The notes under the pieces: generated by a model
The model's database searches: none
Seen by the model: the letters and a program-made list of their open reading frames with translations, nothing else
What the model was told of the DNA's origin: nothing
Part shown: in pieces, positions 44,831 through 57,694 of the stretch
Layout of the letters: each line of letters begins with the position of its first letter
How positions within the stretch are numbered: position 1 is the first letter of the stretch
NCBI GenBank assembly: GCA_003008705.1
Contig: PDUO01000014.1
Coordinates: 780,696-844,695, forward strand
Length of the DNA: 64,000 nucleotides
Origin: Pezicula radicicola
Lineage: Eukaryota > Ascomycota > Leotiomycetes > Helotiales > Dermateaceae
Direction: 5' to 3'
Translations under genes and position numbers: made by a program

Positions 44831-47800
44831 CTCTTCCTCTTGCGCACTCTGATAACGATGCCCAATCTGCCTTTGGCGTTTGTTTGCTTTTGCTACAGGA
44901 GATGCGCTGCCTGTATTCCTGGCGCGGCATACCGGTACGTACAGTAGGATACTGTAATCCAATCGCACCAGTAGATGCTTCCGTAAGCTGCAAGCCTCCC
45001 AATTCAGAAGGTGTGATTCCGCTACGGCAGAGTAAAAATGTTGAAAAATAACCCGATGAGCGAGTAGTAAAGTCTTTAAAAGAACTGGTGCCGTGGACTC
45101 GGGAATGTGGTGGCTCGAGAAGAGCGAAGGAGCTCAGAGATTGTGTTGCCAACTCACCCCAACAGGCTGACTGTGTGCGCTGACCTGGGGAAGGAAGGCG
45201 CAAGGGAGGGGGAGAGAGGAGGTACCTATCAATATCCTCTCCTCCCGGCATAGTGGTTCGGTCTAAAGTTTGCTTGCCCTGCTACAGTACTTTACTGTAC
45301 CTAATGCATGGGCTCACCCCATGTGTCCGTGGTTCCCCGGGCGAGCTTCTGCATGGTTACATTTTGTTGAAGCCAACCACAAGCTTCGCAAAAAGAGGCC
45401 TTTCAACTCTCCCGCAAACTCAAGGTTTAGCCTTCAAAGAGCCAAGACAACGCAAACCTTCCGTGCTATAAGGTATTCCCGAGCCCCTGAATGAAAACCA
45501 AGGCATCCCATTCTTCGGGAACGACTTGGTCTTTTTTTTTCGGAGGAATAAAGGAGGGTGAAAGTAGTGAAGCGTAGCCTTGACAATGTCTAAACAGTAA
45601 GAAGAAAAAGATAGTAATTAACACCGACGGCATGTTTCGAGCGCTTTTAGCGCGTGGAAATAGTTAGTGCATTGGGTGCAAGTGTGCTCTGCCGCCCGCT
45701 GGCAGCCCGCAGCCCGCAGCCCGCACCCAACGAGCTCGTGTTGAAAAGTTCTGGTCGCATGCTGGCTTGAAATGGCGGATCGTCCCGGCATTCAACACCA
45801 ATGAACAGGCCGGGTCGGGGACCTTTGCTCATCGGTCGTGTGTCCCTGCAAGGCCGGTAGAGGGTCTGTGCATGGAGAACTTCTCCGGAGCGGACACTTC
45901 TGTACTATTCTATTGAACGGGAGACTGTACGAAACGGTACTCCATCTGGTAGACAGCTCATGTGTTGTGTAACGCTATGCGGATGTAGCATTGAAGCAAC
46001 CATGAATCAGCTCTATGTAAGTAAAACAGTAAAGTCACTGACACGGTAGCGAAGTTAGTAGGGAAGAGCAGATACGAACTTGCAGTACGAGAATTCGTAC
46101 AGAAAGGTAAGTAGTACGACCTCTGATTGGGGTTTTCTGGAAAGAAAAGAAGCAGCTTTTGCAATGCAGATGATACTGTAGAGCCTAGTTCATAGTGCCG
46201 GTGGGATGGTACAACTTTGTAAACGAGGAGGCTTTCTTGGCGTCAGATTCAGACGCATCGTGACGTGAGAATCTCCTGCTTTTACTGCGAGTCAAATCTC
46301 GTTGAAACATTTTTCGGGATTAGGCAGCATTGCACTGCATATGTCATAAGTAGAATAATGCTGTGTGAGACCACACAAAAACGGTTTGTGTAACCACATC
46401 ATTATTCCTGGTGTGCTTTATTTGGAGTTGATTGTCGACCTCGCACCGAAGAGTCTACTTGCGTCGCTTGTTACTTGTCGGGGAAGGTACTGTACTGTAC
46501 CCAACTTGCGCTAGCACGGTACTACAGTAGTTTGAAGCGGGAATTTCACACTTTAGCAGTGGGAAGTTCTTCGGTACAGGATTTAGACTTTCGAGAAGCC
46601 CAAGGATCGTTCAATCGAAAACAGATTTGTGATAAGGCAGCGAACAGGAATGAAAAAGAAATGCCTCCGCCCGCTTCTAAGCCTGGTAAGCCCGAAGGAT
46701 TTGAGTTTTTTTTTTATGTGGGGGATGATAAGAACGGGTAGATAATTGTAATGTGGGGGTAAAAATTTGCTTAAAAAAGCAAAGTTGTCACAGAGCAGAT
46801 GTTCTGCGACTTCAACGCTTGCGGGAATATCAGACTTTAGGGTATCGGTAAAGATAACAGCTTCTCTTGGGTTGTAGAGAGTTTTACAGGTAATCCCGTC
46901 TACTCCTGTATGGGTTAGAGAACCTGACTCGCACGTTTGATTCTCGTTCCATTTGTCAGTTTTAGGGTTATTTGACTAATGTAGCACCGATTAGCTAGCA
47001 GGTTTCAATAACAGATCATAAAATCCCAGGGAGTAAACGAAGAACCCACACTACACAAGATTTACATACCTTTCTGCCCTTGTCACTACACTCAACAAAA
47101 TTCTTGCTCGTTAGTATTGTCTACTGAATAACGCTTCATTACCTAAATTCCTAGTCAAATAACGGCCTTGATCAAACTCCTGCATCTCCTGCATGACTCT
47201 GAATTGTGGAGTTATATACCTTGTAAAGCATTTTTGCTTGTTGATGGTTGATTGGCTAAAGGGTGCTACTAGCATTACATGCATGGCCCTCTTCTCTAGT
47301 ACTCAACAACTTTCATGAACTACTACTACTTCTTGCTGTCCTCTGTAGAGATTCGAGTCCTATAGTCAAGCAATTTGACTTGACTACGGTCCACCTCTGG
47401 CCAGTCACAGCAGCAAGTCCTAATCATATTTTGCGTCTCATTGCTGTAATATAAGGTAATTAGGATGGTTTGATTTTGAAAGGAAAGAAAGAACAGTCTG
47501 GTGAGTAAGAAGACTTAAAGATATAAATGGAGAGAAATTTCTAAGTTGTAAAGATCACATGTAAGTCTTGCGGCTCAACCTGTGAATACTTGCCCCATAT
47601 GTTCTTTAGCTAGAGGTTCATTTTTGAGCTTGTCCCAAGCGTCTGCAGGTCTCCTTGATGTAAAACGCTCATAAGTTGGTAGGATCTGATCTCCTGGGTC
47701 GACTTATGCGGTGCAGACTACAGAAGAAAAGAACGATTGAATAAGCAACTTAGCAACCAAATATATGCTGAAATATAAAATCCCAGACTATTTTCAAGTC

Positions 47801-48937
47801 TTCAGAATGAGAGACTGCGATAAAGGTTAGTGGTTGTTGGGGCCACTTTAAGCGAGCAAGCGCTGAACAATAACTTTTTGCAGCTGCGAGGCTTTGGTAC
47901 GAAGGTCTTCTGTAGCCTCGCCCGCAGACATGAGACTTTATCATGACTTTCAGCCCCCACAAGTTGGAGATCGCATGGACGTTAGTGATGATAGACTTGT
48001 GCAGATATTACTAAGTCACTTCGCTCGTGCGAGCTAACATCTCGCAATTGCAACGACCCCACACGATAGTATTTATGTGATCTTCCCTTGGATCTCCGCA
48101 TATACGGCGGTTGCCATCGCATGCGATTCTCCATCTGAACCATTTGATTATTTTACCACGCAAGTTGGAATACATTAGTAGTATAAAGCATACCTGGCCT
48201 CTCCAGAATGCATCTCAACTATATCTCGAAATTTTGAGCTCAACGACAATCAAGCTAGCCACCCTAAACCCACGAGTCAGCCTTACAAAAATTGAAAAAC
48301 ATCTCTCCGCAATCGCATAGCTAAGTGAGTTGTATACATTGTCCAATATATCAACCCACAACTTCCTAAAACTTTTAGAAAACACTACAGAAAATGTTTA
48401 ATGTATATAGTGTTTTAAGATGTCTTTCCAATCTTCTCCTAAAACGATTACAAGGTCACTTTCCCTGGCTAACATCTCCAATCTCATTATCCTTCACAGA
48501 CTAACTTTATGCTACTTTCTAGATTTCCTGAACACACAGGGGCTATTTCAGGAGTCAACGATATGTACACACCAGTTTCGGTCCAAGAGTGCTTTGTATC
48601 AAAACTTGCAGGTGGAGATAATACAATCGTACGCAACGCTGAGCTAGCGAGGTATCTGGATCACTTGCAGCAGATTATTGAAGGTGATGGAAATAAGAAA
48701 AGTGGGAGGCTCTAAGCTATTTTGGTGTTTTGAAGGAGCAGGATACTTCTTTCGTGTACGAGTTTTCGCAGAATTGTGTTTGTAAACGTTGAAAAAAGAG
48801 CAGTGATTTTGATATATGTACAGTACTTGCCAGTCTTCCTTCAAGCATCAGATACACCAACTCAATCACTAGCCCTCAACATCACTCCCTCGATTTCTGA
48901 ATTCCTATTGAATAGTTTTACATGCTCTCTTCAGCAC
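44831..48937. other. 4-kb gap, no gene seen
   Basis: The left end (to about 45250) is the methyltransferase promoter. A short GC-rich tandem of cagcccg lies at about 45703-45727 (three copies, period 7). Positions 48420-48720 hold overlapping short frames. Neither this nor a 46475-46741 frame shows a domain. No transposon ends are visible and no tRNA could be folded. Confidence 0.4.
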
Positions 48938-50359
48938 TCAAATCTTCAATAAATCACCTTTCACTCCACCCTCCAACACAACCCTCCACATTCTATGTTC
49001 ATTCAGCAAAAACACCTCTCCCTCCCGTCCAAAACAAAAGTTCGCACATCCACCGGGAACATAAATCTTTCCAATCAAAACCCCTCCTGGACTCCAACAA
49101 TGCACACCGTCTCCACAACCAGAATACACGTTGCCGAAGGTATCACACTTGATACCGTCTGGAATACCGTTGTCAGCGTAGGCGAAGAGGCGTTTATTAG
49201 CTAGGAAAGGAGAGGAATGACGGGTTATAATGTCGAATGCGTAGCTAATCGAGGTCAGTTGCTATACAATAACTGAAAAAGGAAAGTTTCGCAATGACTA
49301 CATAAGGAGAAGAAGAACGAACATAGAAGCAGCACGAGCCGGTTCATAAACCCCAGGACACCTTGTATCGCCGTGCACACCCTCAGTATCAGTAATATAA
49401 AGCGTCTTCTCGTCCGGACTAAAACAAAGCCCATTCGGTTTAACAACAGTATCCTCCACAGCTCTAATATCCCCACTCTTCGGATCAAACCGATACGTCA
49501 TATTTTTCAATTGAGGAACAGGTCTGATACCCTGTTCAAACCCATACGTAGGATCCGTAAACCAGACTGATCCGTCAGAATGAACCACGACATCGTTAAC
49601 AGAGTTAAACCAACGGCCGTGGAAATTACTGATCAGGACTTCGGTCTTATATGGAGGTTTTGATTCCATATATACCAATCCACCTGGCTCAGTCAATGAA
49701 CCTTGTTCGCAGAACAAAACCCCGTCTCGATAATTAACACCTCCATTTGCGAGAATGATCCCTGGTTCAATGGACTCAACAACATACTTCCCCTCACTTT
49801 TCGAAACTTTGGAAATCTGAATACTTTTTTTGCCTGCTGTTCGGATGTGATTACTCGTTATAAACACATCTCCCGTCTCGGGGATATAAACACCTGCTTC
49901 ATGAGCAAATGGGATTTCGGTATTCTCGCCGATTATTGAAATTGTTGGAGAGGAGCCAATAATGGTGTGGAAACTTGGGTCGTAGATTATGAATCCACCT
50001 TCTTGGAGGCTGGTACGGGGTGAGGTTGTGTGGAAATATTCGTGGTGGGTTGCTGCTAGTTCTTTGCGAGAATAGACCTGTTTTTGAGTGAGGAGGTGAA
50101 TATAGTAATTTTCATTGGGAATTGGTAAGGGACGCACTTCGCAAGAATTAGGGAGGGCCATTGTGTAACGTAGTTCGTCGCTTAACTGGAAGTGGTATTC
50201 GGTAAGCGACGGATGGAGTAAGTCACTGGACTTGGAAGATAGTGGGAGGGCGGCTGTGATATGAAGAATTGGGATGTAAGAGTGACAACATGAGATGAGA
50301 ATGAACGTTGTTGATATTTTGGAGAAGGTGGGGTTGGTGGTCCCCCACTTTCCCCTCAA
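48938..50359 (-). CDS. secreted SMP-30/gluconolactonase-like protein
   Basis: Two exons, 49323-50359 and 48938-49244, give 447 aa. A long N-terminal segment to about residue 40 (STTFILISCCHSYIPILHIT) is likely a signal peptide, with Met67 (MALPNSCEVR) as a possible cytosolic start. The beta-propeller has family blocks: FAHEAGVYIPETGDVFITSN, IILANGGVNYRDGVLFCEQG, and WFNSVNDVVVHSDGSVWFTDPTYGF. Also present are KPNGLCFSPDEKTLYITDT, and YAFDII across the splice. The second exon gives IPDGIKCDTFGNVYSGCGDG. Fungal homologues hydrolyse sugar lactones or act as lactonohydrolases with a divalent metal. The substrate is not readable here. It lies 183 bp from the sedolisin gene, on the same strand. Confidence 0.9.
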
Positions 50360-50541
50360 TTGACGGATCTCCCGATCTGGCTTCCGTTTCTTGGAGGTAG
50401 TACACGTGACTAGTCACTCATTCACTCCCTTATACGTAGCCCTCTCGGGGAGGTTAATAAAATTGACGCACTGCTATTTAAATATTACACGAAAGATATT
50501 AGACACCAACCATTGACGTATACATTTAACTCTCTTGTTAC

Positions 50542-52951
50542 TTAAGGCAAAGACAAAAACAACGCCTTCATTTTGGGATAATTCGGTGTGCCTAACCCAG
50601 TTGATGGATCCCATCTGCAGATCAGAGTTAGCGAGCCATCCACGAATATCTGAAATAGAAGACAAAAGAACTCACCCAGGAGCTGCACGGAAACCTTCAG
50701 ATCCGCAACCAACATTAGTCCCATTAGTGATATCATTCAGCACACCAGGATTAGCATAAAGCACTGGATTAACAAATCCAACTGGACCCTTCCCAATAGC
50801 ATATCGTTCTTCATTCAACTACAAGCACCCTAAAAGTCAGCGAGCTTCTTCTCCCTCTAATAATGGCTTGAAAACTTTTGCTAAGGAATTATTGGGAAAT
50901 AAGTCATGGAAAGAAGAGCAACGTACCAATGTCAAAACACTTGCAAATAATGGACTTGCTAGGCTCGTTCCATACCAATAATAGTCGTATCCATCTGTAT
51001 ACGCTCGGAGGTTCGCACCGTTAGCAGATATATCGGGGTACCCTCTTCCAATCCGATTATACAAGCCAGTCGTAGTATTGACATCAACACTAAATTCCGA
51101 ATAGTACGGATACGATGGATCCGCAATCTCGAAATATTTAGCCACGGCACTCTGTTGATATGATGGCTGAGGGAAGTAGTTCGAGAATCCTCCCGAAGAA
51201 GAGAAGTTTTGTGCTGTGCCAGAAAGGTTTTGAAACATTACTGATTCAGGATCGAGAACTGTCTGGTCAGGATATAACTGTGTTGCGACTACTGAAGTGA
51301 TGTAGGGGCAATTTGAAGGATATTGCGGATTGAAAATAGTGCCTTCGGGCCCGAGACAACCATCAGCGTCGCCATCATCAGCAAAAGATGCTACTCCGTA
51401 GTCACCCGATGCGACAAGGATGGAATGGCCTTGAAGTCCTAGTTTCATGAATTCGTTGCATTGTCGCTTGGTATAGTTGATGGGGAGGTCGGCTTCTGCT
51501 TGTCCATATGAGGCGGAAATCACATTTGTGGGCTTGTAGATTCCGCACTGGAGTTGACCTGGTGGTTAAGTTAGTGGTCGTGTTGAGATGGAGTAGAAGA
51601 GTAAGAGAGAGATTTGACCTTTGTAGCCACCTGGGGCTGGGTCGGGGTAGATTGGGTCAATAGAGGGGTCGTCTCCTGTTTCGCCGTAGGCACTATAGTT
51701 GCAGTATGACTTAGAGAAGTTAGCGCGGTCTTCTTGAACTTATTGAATGGAATAGTGGTACATACCCCATCGAGAGCATCAAGGAAGGTGTTGAACAAAT
51801 TGGTAGTAGCAACTTCTTCTGGCTCATAAATCTGGTCGTCTGTCTGGTAAAGGGTGACGGTCTGAGGATAGATGAGAGAAGTACTTTTCTATATTAGCAA
51901 TTTGCCACGTAGCAGGAGTCTTTCACTTACGCAATATCAATATCGATATCCGACTCCCCTGAATTAAGTTCACTGTACGCAGGAACCGAATAGTTCGCGC
52001 CATCGATGAGTGCGGGAATGGGATAGGTCCCCTGGGGTACATATGGCGCATATTCGGCAAAGAACAAATCGAGATCTGACTTGGCAAAATAATCTCCTTG
52101 CTCGTAAAGACCTAGGGAATTACCAGGGGTGGCATTGGTTGCTTGTGGAATCCCGTAAAGTGCCCTGTAACACGCAGGAGTCATGTTTCTACCGCAGCCT
52201 TGAATATCCTCGGGAAGTGAACCAGCAGACGGTGGTTTGTAACCCCAAGGAAATCCATCACGAGGAGGTGAGTTGGGAGAGATACGGTTTGGTTGCTTTG
52301 GATGCCAAGGCGACCCTCGCTTGACTTTAACGTTTCTTTTGACGATTGGTGTGAGTTTGATACCTGGGGTGATGTAGTCGATATGAGGCTGGAGGTACTT
52401 TGGTACATGGTAACTGAATAAAAAAAAAGTCAACAAGGCAATAAATTTCAGACTGAAAGGTGTTCTTACCTATCAGTCCCGACACGCACTTTGGAGCTGT
52501 GCTTGTGCTCATGCTCATGAAACTGAGTAAGAAGCAGTTGCTCAGCCTCATCAACAGTAGCATCAAAAGCTAACCAGCTCTTGTTATCAGAATGCACAAC
52601 CCGCGAATCGTGGATTCCGAAAGAAGTAAGCCATTCCTTGACTGCCTTCACATTATCCTCAGGCGGCGCAAACATGTTGTGTACATCGTCTGACGACCAG
52701 TATTGACCGTATTTTGGAGATTCAGGATGCGAGACTTCCATGAGAAAATCGTAACCCATTTCAAGGTTCGTTTGCGTCAAGCCAATTCGCATTGGCAAGA
52801 TTGCATCGCCTTCGATGCGAGCACCCTTTACCCAGTCCGAAGAGGGGACATGGCGTTTCTCGTGCAGGACATAGCTCGAGGCTGCAGGAGCAGGAATGGC
52901 GATGGCAAGATTCGCAAGAACAGCAACTATGGCGAAATCTAGGACTAACAT
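50542..52951 (-). CDS. sedolisin (S53) secreted serine-carboxyl protease
   Basis: Seven exons join in frame: 52470-52951, 51931-52413, 51766-51883, 51619-51709, 50927-51558, 50676-50818 and 50542-50614, giving 673 aa. A signal peptide (about 1-18) leads to the pro-kumamolisin activation domain (WVKGARIEGDAILPMRIGLT; PESPKYGQYWSSDDV; TQFHEHEHKHS). The catalytic domain starts near residue 230 (PEDIQGCGRNMTPACYRALY). The catalytic Glu314 and Asp318 (GESDID) sit at the end of exon 2. The oxyanion Asp444 is in SILVASGDYGVASF, and Ser590 in YGTSLASPLF. The exon 2-3 join was set by keeping YPQTVTLYQTDDQ in frame, using acceptor aaaag at 51884. It belongs to the tripeptidyl-peptidase/sedolisin group, active at acid pH outside the cell. 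Fully intact. Confidence 0.94.
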
Positions 52952-53500
52952 CTTGACAAGCTACAATCTACCTACCCTGATCACTAGAATCTGACTGAAG
53001 AGCATCATGGGGGAGTCGTCATTTTATATAAATAGGTAGGCACAGTCGCACAGGCACGTCAGTCGAGAGGGGTAGCTACACATCTAGATCTTGCACTTGC
53101 ATGTTTTTAATTTATTTCCACGGGTTGGAAGACTGACTGGGCAGTATTTGGAAGGTCAAGGTAGGATGTATGACGAGGCCTAACAGATATACCATTCGTC
53201 GAAGCCACTCGTACCTTGAAAGCTTATCTTGGCTAATCTCCCCTATCACCACCGTTGCCAAGGTTCTCACCTCTCCAATCCTTGTCCGGATCCCCGGAGA
53301 CGAGAGCTTGTTTTTGCGCGGAAATAGACCGGCTTCATTTGGCTATTCAATTGCCCAATCAATGAGGTATAAAATGTGGACATACCTACCTACGGCACAG
53401 TACAATACTAATACACTTTGTCTTTGCTGTTTCATTGTATTTAAGAGAATCTGGAACCCTTATCTACACGGGTGCTGATACGTTACATGTACAGGGAAGC
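52952..53500. other. sedolisin promoter region
   Basis: TATA-like tttatataaatagg at about 53021-53034 lies 70-80 bp upstream of the sedolisin start and on its strand reads as a TATA box. No gene is seen in the rest. Confidence 0.5.
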
Positions 53501-54369
53501 CATTTCAAGCCCACCGCCTATACACACCGTAGTGTATAACCCTTAGATAGCAAATTACTAATTTATTAGTAATCGCCTACTAAAAATCGATCCTAGTATT
53601 AGACTTAAATGTCTAAAAATGCTAGGCTAGAAAGGTTAGAATAACCTTACTATATAAACCTTATATAATTTCTAAAGTAGTAATATAAATATATAAAAAT
53701 AAAAAATATAGTAGAAGTCTTTTATATAGGGTTTAGCGTCTTATAAAGGCTTTAATTTTATTTGTCTTCTACTTACTAATATATAAGCTTTTCTTATTTA
53801 ATAGTAATTTAGTTGTTAAAATCTTATATTTATATCTTCGCTCTAAGCCTTATTTAGAGCCTTTTTCTAAGCGAAATCGTAGCGTAGGTATATTCGGTTT
53901 TATAAGTCGAAAAACAGGTAGAAGTCACGTTCCCCTGTACGCGTATTAGCACCTATCTAAAACCTTAGCTACAAGTGCTTAAAGTCCTACATGTATGCAT
54001 CTTCTTATTAACTTCTTGTCTAGTTAGTGATCTACTCTAAGGGAGCTAAGGCTAGTTTAGCTGTTTATCATTTTACTAGCGTATTAATATGAAAATATCT
54101 AAATGGTTTAATGCTATTGTGCTATAAGTCAACTGTTTTTATACTAGTGTCACGTACTACGAACGAAGTACAAAGGTATTAGCGTTCTTTTAGTCAGCCT
54201 ATAATAGTGCCATCGCTGACGAAAAATGACGATCCTAAGTTTCTATTAGTACATATGAAATACCTATGCAATCGCTTTAGAATACTTGTACCTCTATTAT
54301 TCCACGGCGGTCGGGAAAGCTGCGGCTCTACCTAAATTATACTTCATACGAAGAGACAGAATATCCACA
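53501..54369. repeat. AT-rich TA-rich block, possibly RIP-mutated
   Basis: Positions 53515-54290 are strongly AT-rich with abundant TA steps and few CA/TG steps by eye (for instance tatataaaccttatataat). This is the pattern left by repeat-induced point mutation of an inserted repeat. No inverted or long terminal repeats were seen, so the original element is unknown. Confidence 0.45.
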
Positions 54370-55931
54370 ATGTCCGCTCCATGTGCACATCAAAATCGAT
54401 GGGCATTTGTTACTACCAGTACAACCCCGGCACAGAGCACGCTGTCTAGCACGTTGTCGCACCCGCAAATGCCACTCCCCAGTCAGGCACAGAGTACCTT
54501 CATAAAACGACATGCTATGCGTGATATTGGCTCGTCTCGGAGGAAAGCCAAAGTCAAACCTCCAATACTCATAAAACCCCAGGGTGAAAATTCTCCCCAG
54601 CTGCTACTAGCGGCCTCACCTCCCAGTCAATCCCTTCAATGGTCAATGTCTTTCAACCCATTGAAGCATGTTAAAATTCATCTGTATATGCGGAATATCC
54701 CCCGTTGTCGAACGTGTCGATTCCAAGCTCTTTGGATGTCTTAGTTGTAGGGCCTATAGACGTTGAATATGACTCTCGATGTATCTTCGGTCATAGTACG
54801 TATCTCCTATTGTATTTGCTCCATGAATTGGCTCCAACTAGGTTGACGTTGATTAATGTAGTGTTCTCGAACTTCCCAGCTGCTTCCGTATCTACAGAGA
54901 CACATGGTACCCAATGTGCGTCATCGATGCTGCTGCTTTCCATCAGATGGTCTCAACCTACGCAATCGTCGCAATGCACCTACTGCTTTGGAAAATAGGG
55001 CACAAGAACATCCCGAACCGTTTCATACTCTCACATCACGCCGATGCCCTTGTGTTGGTGAGATGCCGTCTAGGTAGCTTAGATGAGAAGATGTTCGAAG
55101 GTGTATTAACAGCAATAGCAGCTCTCGCATGCTATGCGCATCTCAGCGGTGATACTTGTACTTGGATGATTCACATGTCTACTATCCGTCGTATCATTTA
55201 CTCAAGACGTCAGTATTTACTAAGCTTAAACCTAAGCCTACTCTCTTTGCTACAGTGGTACATAAGCTAGTGGGTTTAGATAAGTGAGTCGCAGATTACA
55301 TCTCTAGGGTAAACACCATTAATTCCTATGCCCTCGATATGCCTCCGTGGTTAGACGCTCTTAGTGACTAACCCCAGATGCAATAGATTCTCTTCAACCG
55401 GACACGGACTTAGTTAACCTGCCTAATACGCTTAGGACTTCCTTGCCTGCGCCTCTAGCTTATGCTTTCCGTTCTCTGGTACTGTTGAATGAAAAACTAG
55501 TTCAATGGTACTTGGTTATAGGATCGTCTATCTGGTACTACCCACTGGAGATCGACAAATTGACGAATCCTCTTATTCGGTAACTGCTCTCTCCTATGTG
55601 CCGCTCTGATGCAGGTCTTGATGCCTCAGTTTCTTCCTACTCTCGATCAGTTGTTATTTTATATTTGGCAGAATTGCGGAGACGTTCAGATATCAGTCCG
55701 GTTCTCACTAATGCACACGTTCACAAACTACGGGAACAACTGGAAGCCGCCAAGACGCTTCGTATCATGGAACCGGTGCTACACCTATGGCTGCTAACGA
55801 TTGGCGCCATCGAAATTAAGGTGCTGTCTGATCAATCATACTTTTATAAAGAGCTAGCTCTGATTATGTTGGAACTGGACGTGGCATCATCTAAAGAGTT
55901 CTCTGAACTCTTCAGTAAAGTTGTGGTTTGA
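54370..55931 (+). pseudogene. fungal transcription factor relic (DUF3468 type)
   Basis: The start MSAPCAHQNRWAFVTTSTT leads to a segment (RHAMRDIGSSRRKAKVKPP) that is the hallmark N-terminus of C-type fungal regulators lacking a visible zinc cluster. A frame change near 54720 gives IPSSLDVLVVGPIDVEYDSR. An intron fits 54841-54895 (gttgac to ctacag) and restores APTRDTWYPMCVIDAAAFHQ. The next exon has HMSTIRRIIYSRR. A second intron at about 55258-55306 restores LLQW followed by VNTINSYALDMPPW. In-frame stops follow near 55368-55400. The C-terminal part (55596-55931) has SVVILYLAELRRRSDISPV and RIMEPVLHLWLLTIGAIEIK, typical of this family's last domain. It lies directly right of an AT-rich block. 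Frame changes and stops suggest it is broken, but a few may be introns I placed wrongly. Confidence 0.6.
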
Positions 55932-57694
55932 TGCTATCTTCCAGGGTCAAATTGGCGCAGTCTTCAATATCGTTAAGATCAAATTCTCGGATCTCCTATG
56001 ATTCCGAATTTGACATAATAGGTTCGGATACTGCATCATAACAGCGAAAAGTAAATACCAGAACTTCGTTTTCGTAGTTATGAGCTGACAGATATCAGAA
56101 AGTTTAGCTATTGTCTATAATTCTTCTATACTCGTAATGCTTAGGTAAACTGCATACGCCACCGCAATCCCGAATCCCAGGCCCGCTAAACCTACAGATG
56201 TGTAAAGAGGCGCTTTATAGCCTTCAAGAATGCGGCTGCCATCGCTGCTCACCTGAATTCACCTTCCAACTGTATCGCTGGCCTCGCTTACGGCCTAAGC
56301 GAGCCGACCATCACCTTTCTGTATTTTCCACCATTCGTTCAAGCAAATACCCCAGCACATCATTCCATAGCCTACCTTCTCTTATAAATCACTCGGTCTA
56401 TAGCGCACATTCCCTCCTTGGCGGTAAGCATATCCAGGGCTGCAATATACTAGTCGTATTGTCGCAGTTCTAGACTCGGATTAGATTCGCTACATCAGGG
56501 GGACCATATGCCAAATATGCCTTAGTCTAAGCTTTTTTGAATAGCGATTATTGGTAAGGTTTCATGCTACAATGTGAAGTTCTGAGCTATCCCGGACACA
56601 TGTCACGTCGAGCAAAGAGGCGAGGTCAAGAGCTAACCGATATGGCAAAAACTGATTCTTTGAGTCTCTGAGAGCATGGAAGCTGGTTCTAAAAACTCTC
56701 AAACGCCCTTTCTGTGTATTCGCTGAATCCCAGACTCAGGATGAGCTGCAGGTTCTTAGACGGAAACCATGGCTCTCACTCCCTCAATGGCAAGTAGTTG
56801 GCGTTGGTATTCATTGAGACTAATACGCATTGTAGAGAAAAGAGTTCTCACAAGTTTCGGTGAAGAGGGAAAGTAACCGCAAACAAGTCTCATCGCTTTC
56901 ACAGTTGGAGATCATATGTGTATTAGCAGGTCTATGTCTTATTTGCTCGCTACTGTATTGTTCGTGAGCTTGGTGCATCGTTATAAGATTGATTCAAAAC
57001 AGAAAGTAGAGTAACAATAGACAATGAAATTGATCCCATTGCCGGAACCTAGAACGCTTCGAGGAAAGGTTGAGCGCATCTTGAGCTTGCATAGAACGCA
57101 ACATGGGTTGAACCGGACTAGGTAAACCGTTGTCATGAGCATTGCTTTAAGAACTACGCAATCGATGTCTTGAAGCTCATTACTAAGATGCGCCCGATTT
57201 CAAAGTTGTCATAAATCGGTTTTGGGCGAGAAAATATATCTCTAAGTTTGGAAGTGTATGGCTTAGGTTTATAAGCAAATAAACAACTTCGCTTAGGTAC
57301 TTCGAAGCAGTAGTGCTGGTTTTGTCGTCGGGGGTTATACGTCAACATGAGCTGAATTGGCACAAAGTACGCAAAGTAGAGAGTATAAAATTTAATCAAA
57401 TCGCTTAAACTAATTAAAAAGGTAGGAATTACTGACCTTCTATACTATCCCACAAGATAATTGCTCGTCTAACTTGATACATCACACTGACAAGACTCGT
57501 CCATATCATAGAACTAATATATCACTCAATCATATCCATTCATTTATCCACAAAAGGGCCAATCCAACCAATCCAAGCTAAACCGTCCAAAGAACCATTC
57601 CTCCCGTTCAACCTATTTTCCTATTTCCAAAACTTTCCTCCCTCCTTCCCATTTTTCATTCAAACCTCATCAAACCAATGACCCCCGCTTCCTT
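55932..57694. other. intergenic, no gene seen
   Basis: Short frames at 56198-56473 and 57154-57399 lack domains. The right end (57420-57694) is the 3' flank of the 908-aa protein gene. Confidence 0.45.

Noticed and set aside
45703..45727. Short cagcccg tandem (period 7)
   Set aside because: Only three copies in a GC-rich spot, too short to mean much.
46870..46970. tRNA-like B-box motif (gtttgattctcg)
   Set aside because: The flanking bases do not give a cloverleaf with paired acceptor and anticodon stems.
47335..47375. tRNA-like B-box motif (gattcgagtcc)
   Set aside because: The T stem is not complementary (agaga against cctat), so no tRNA can be called.
57154..57399. 81-codon minus-strand frame
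   Set aside because: It has no domain and sits in an AT-rich gap between a relic and an intact gene.
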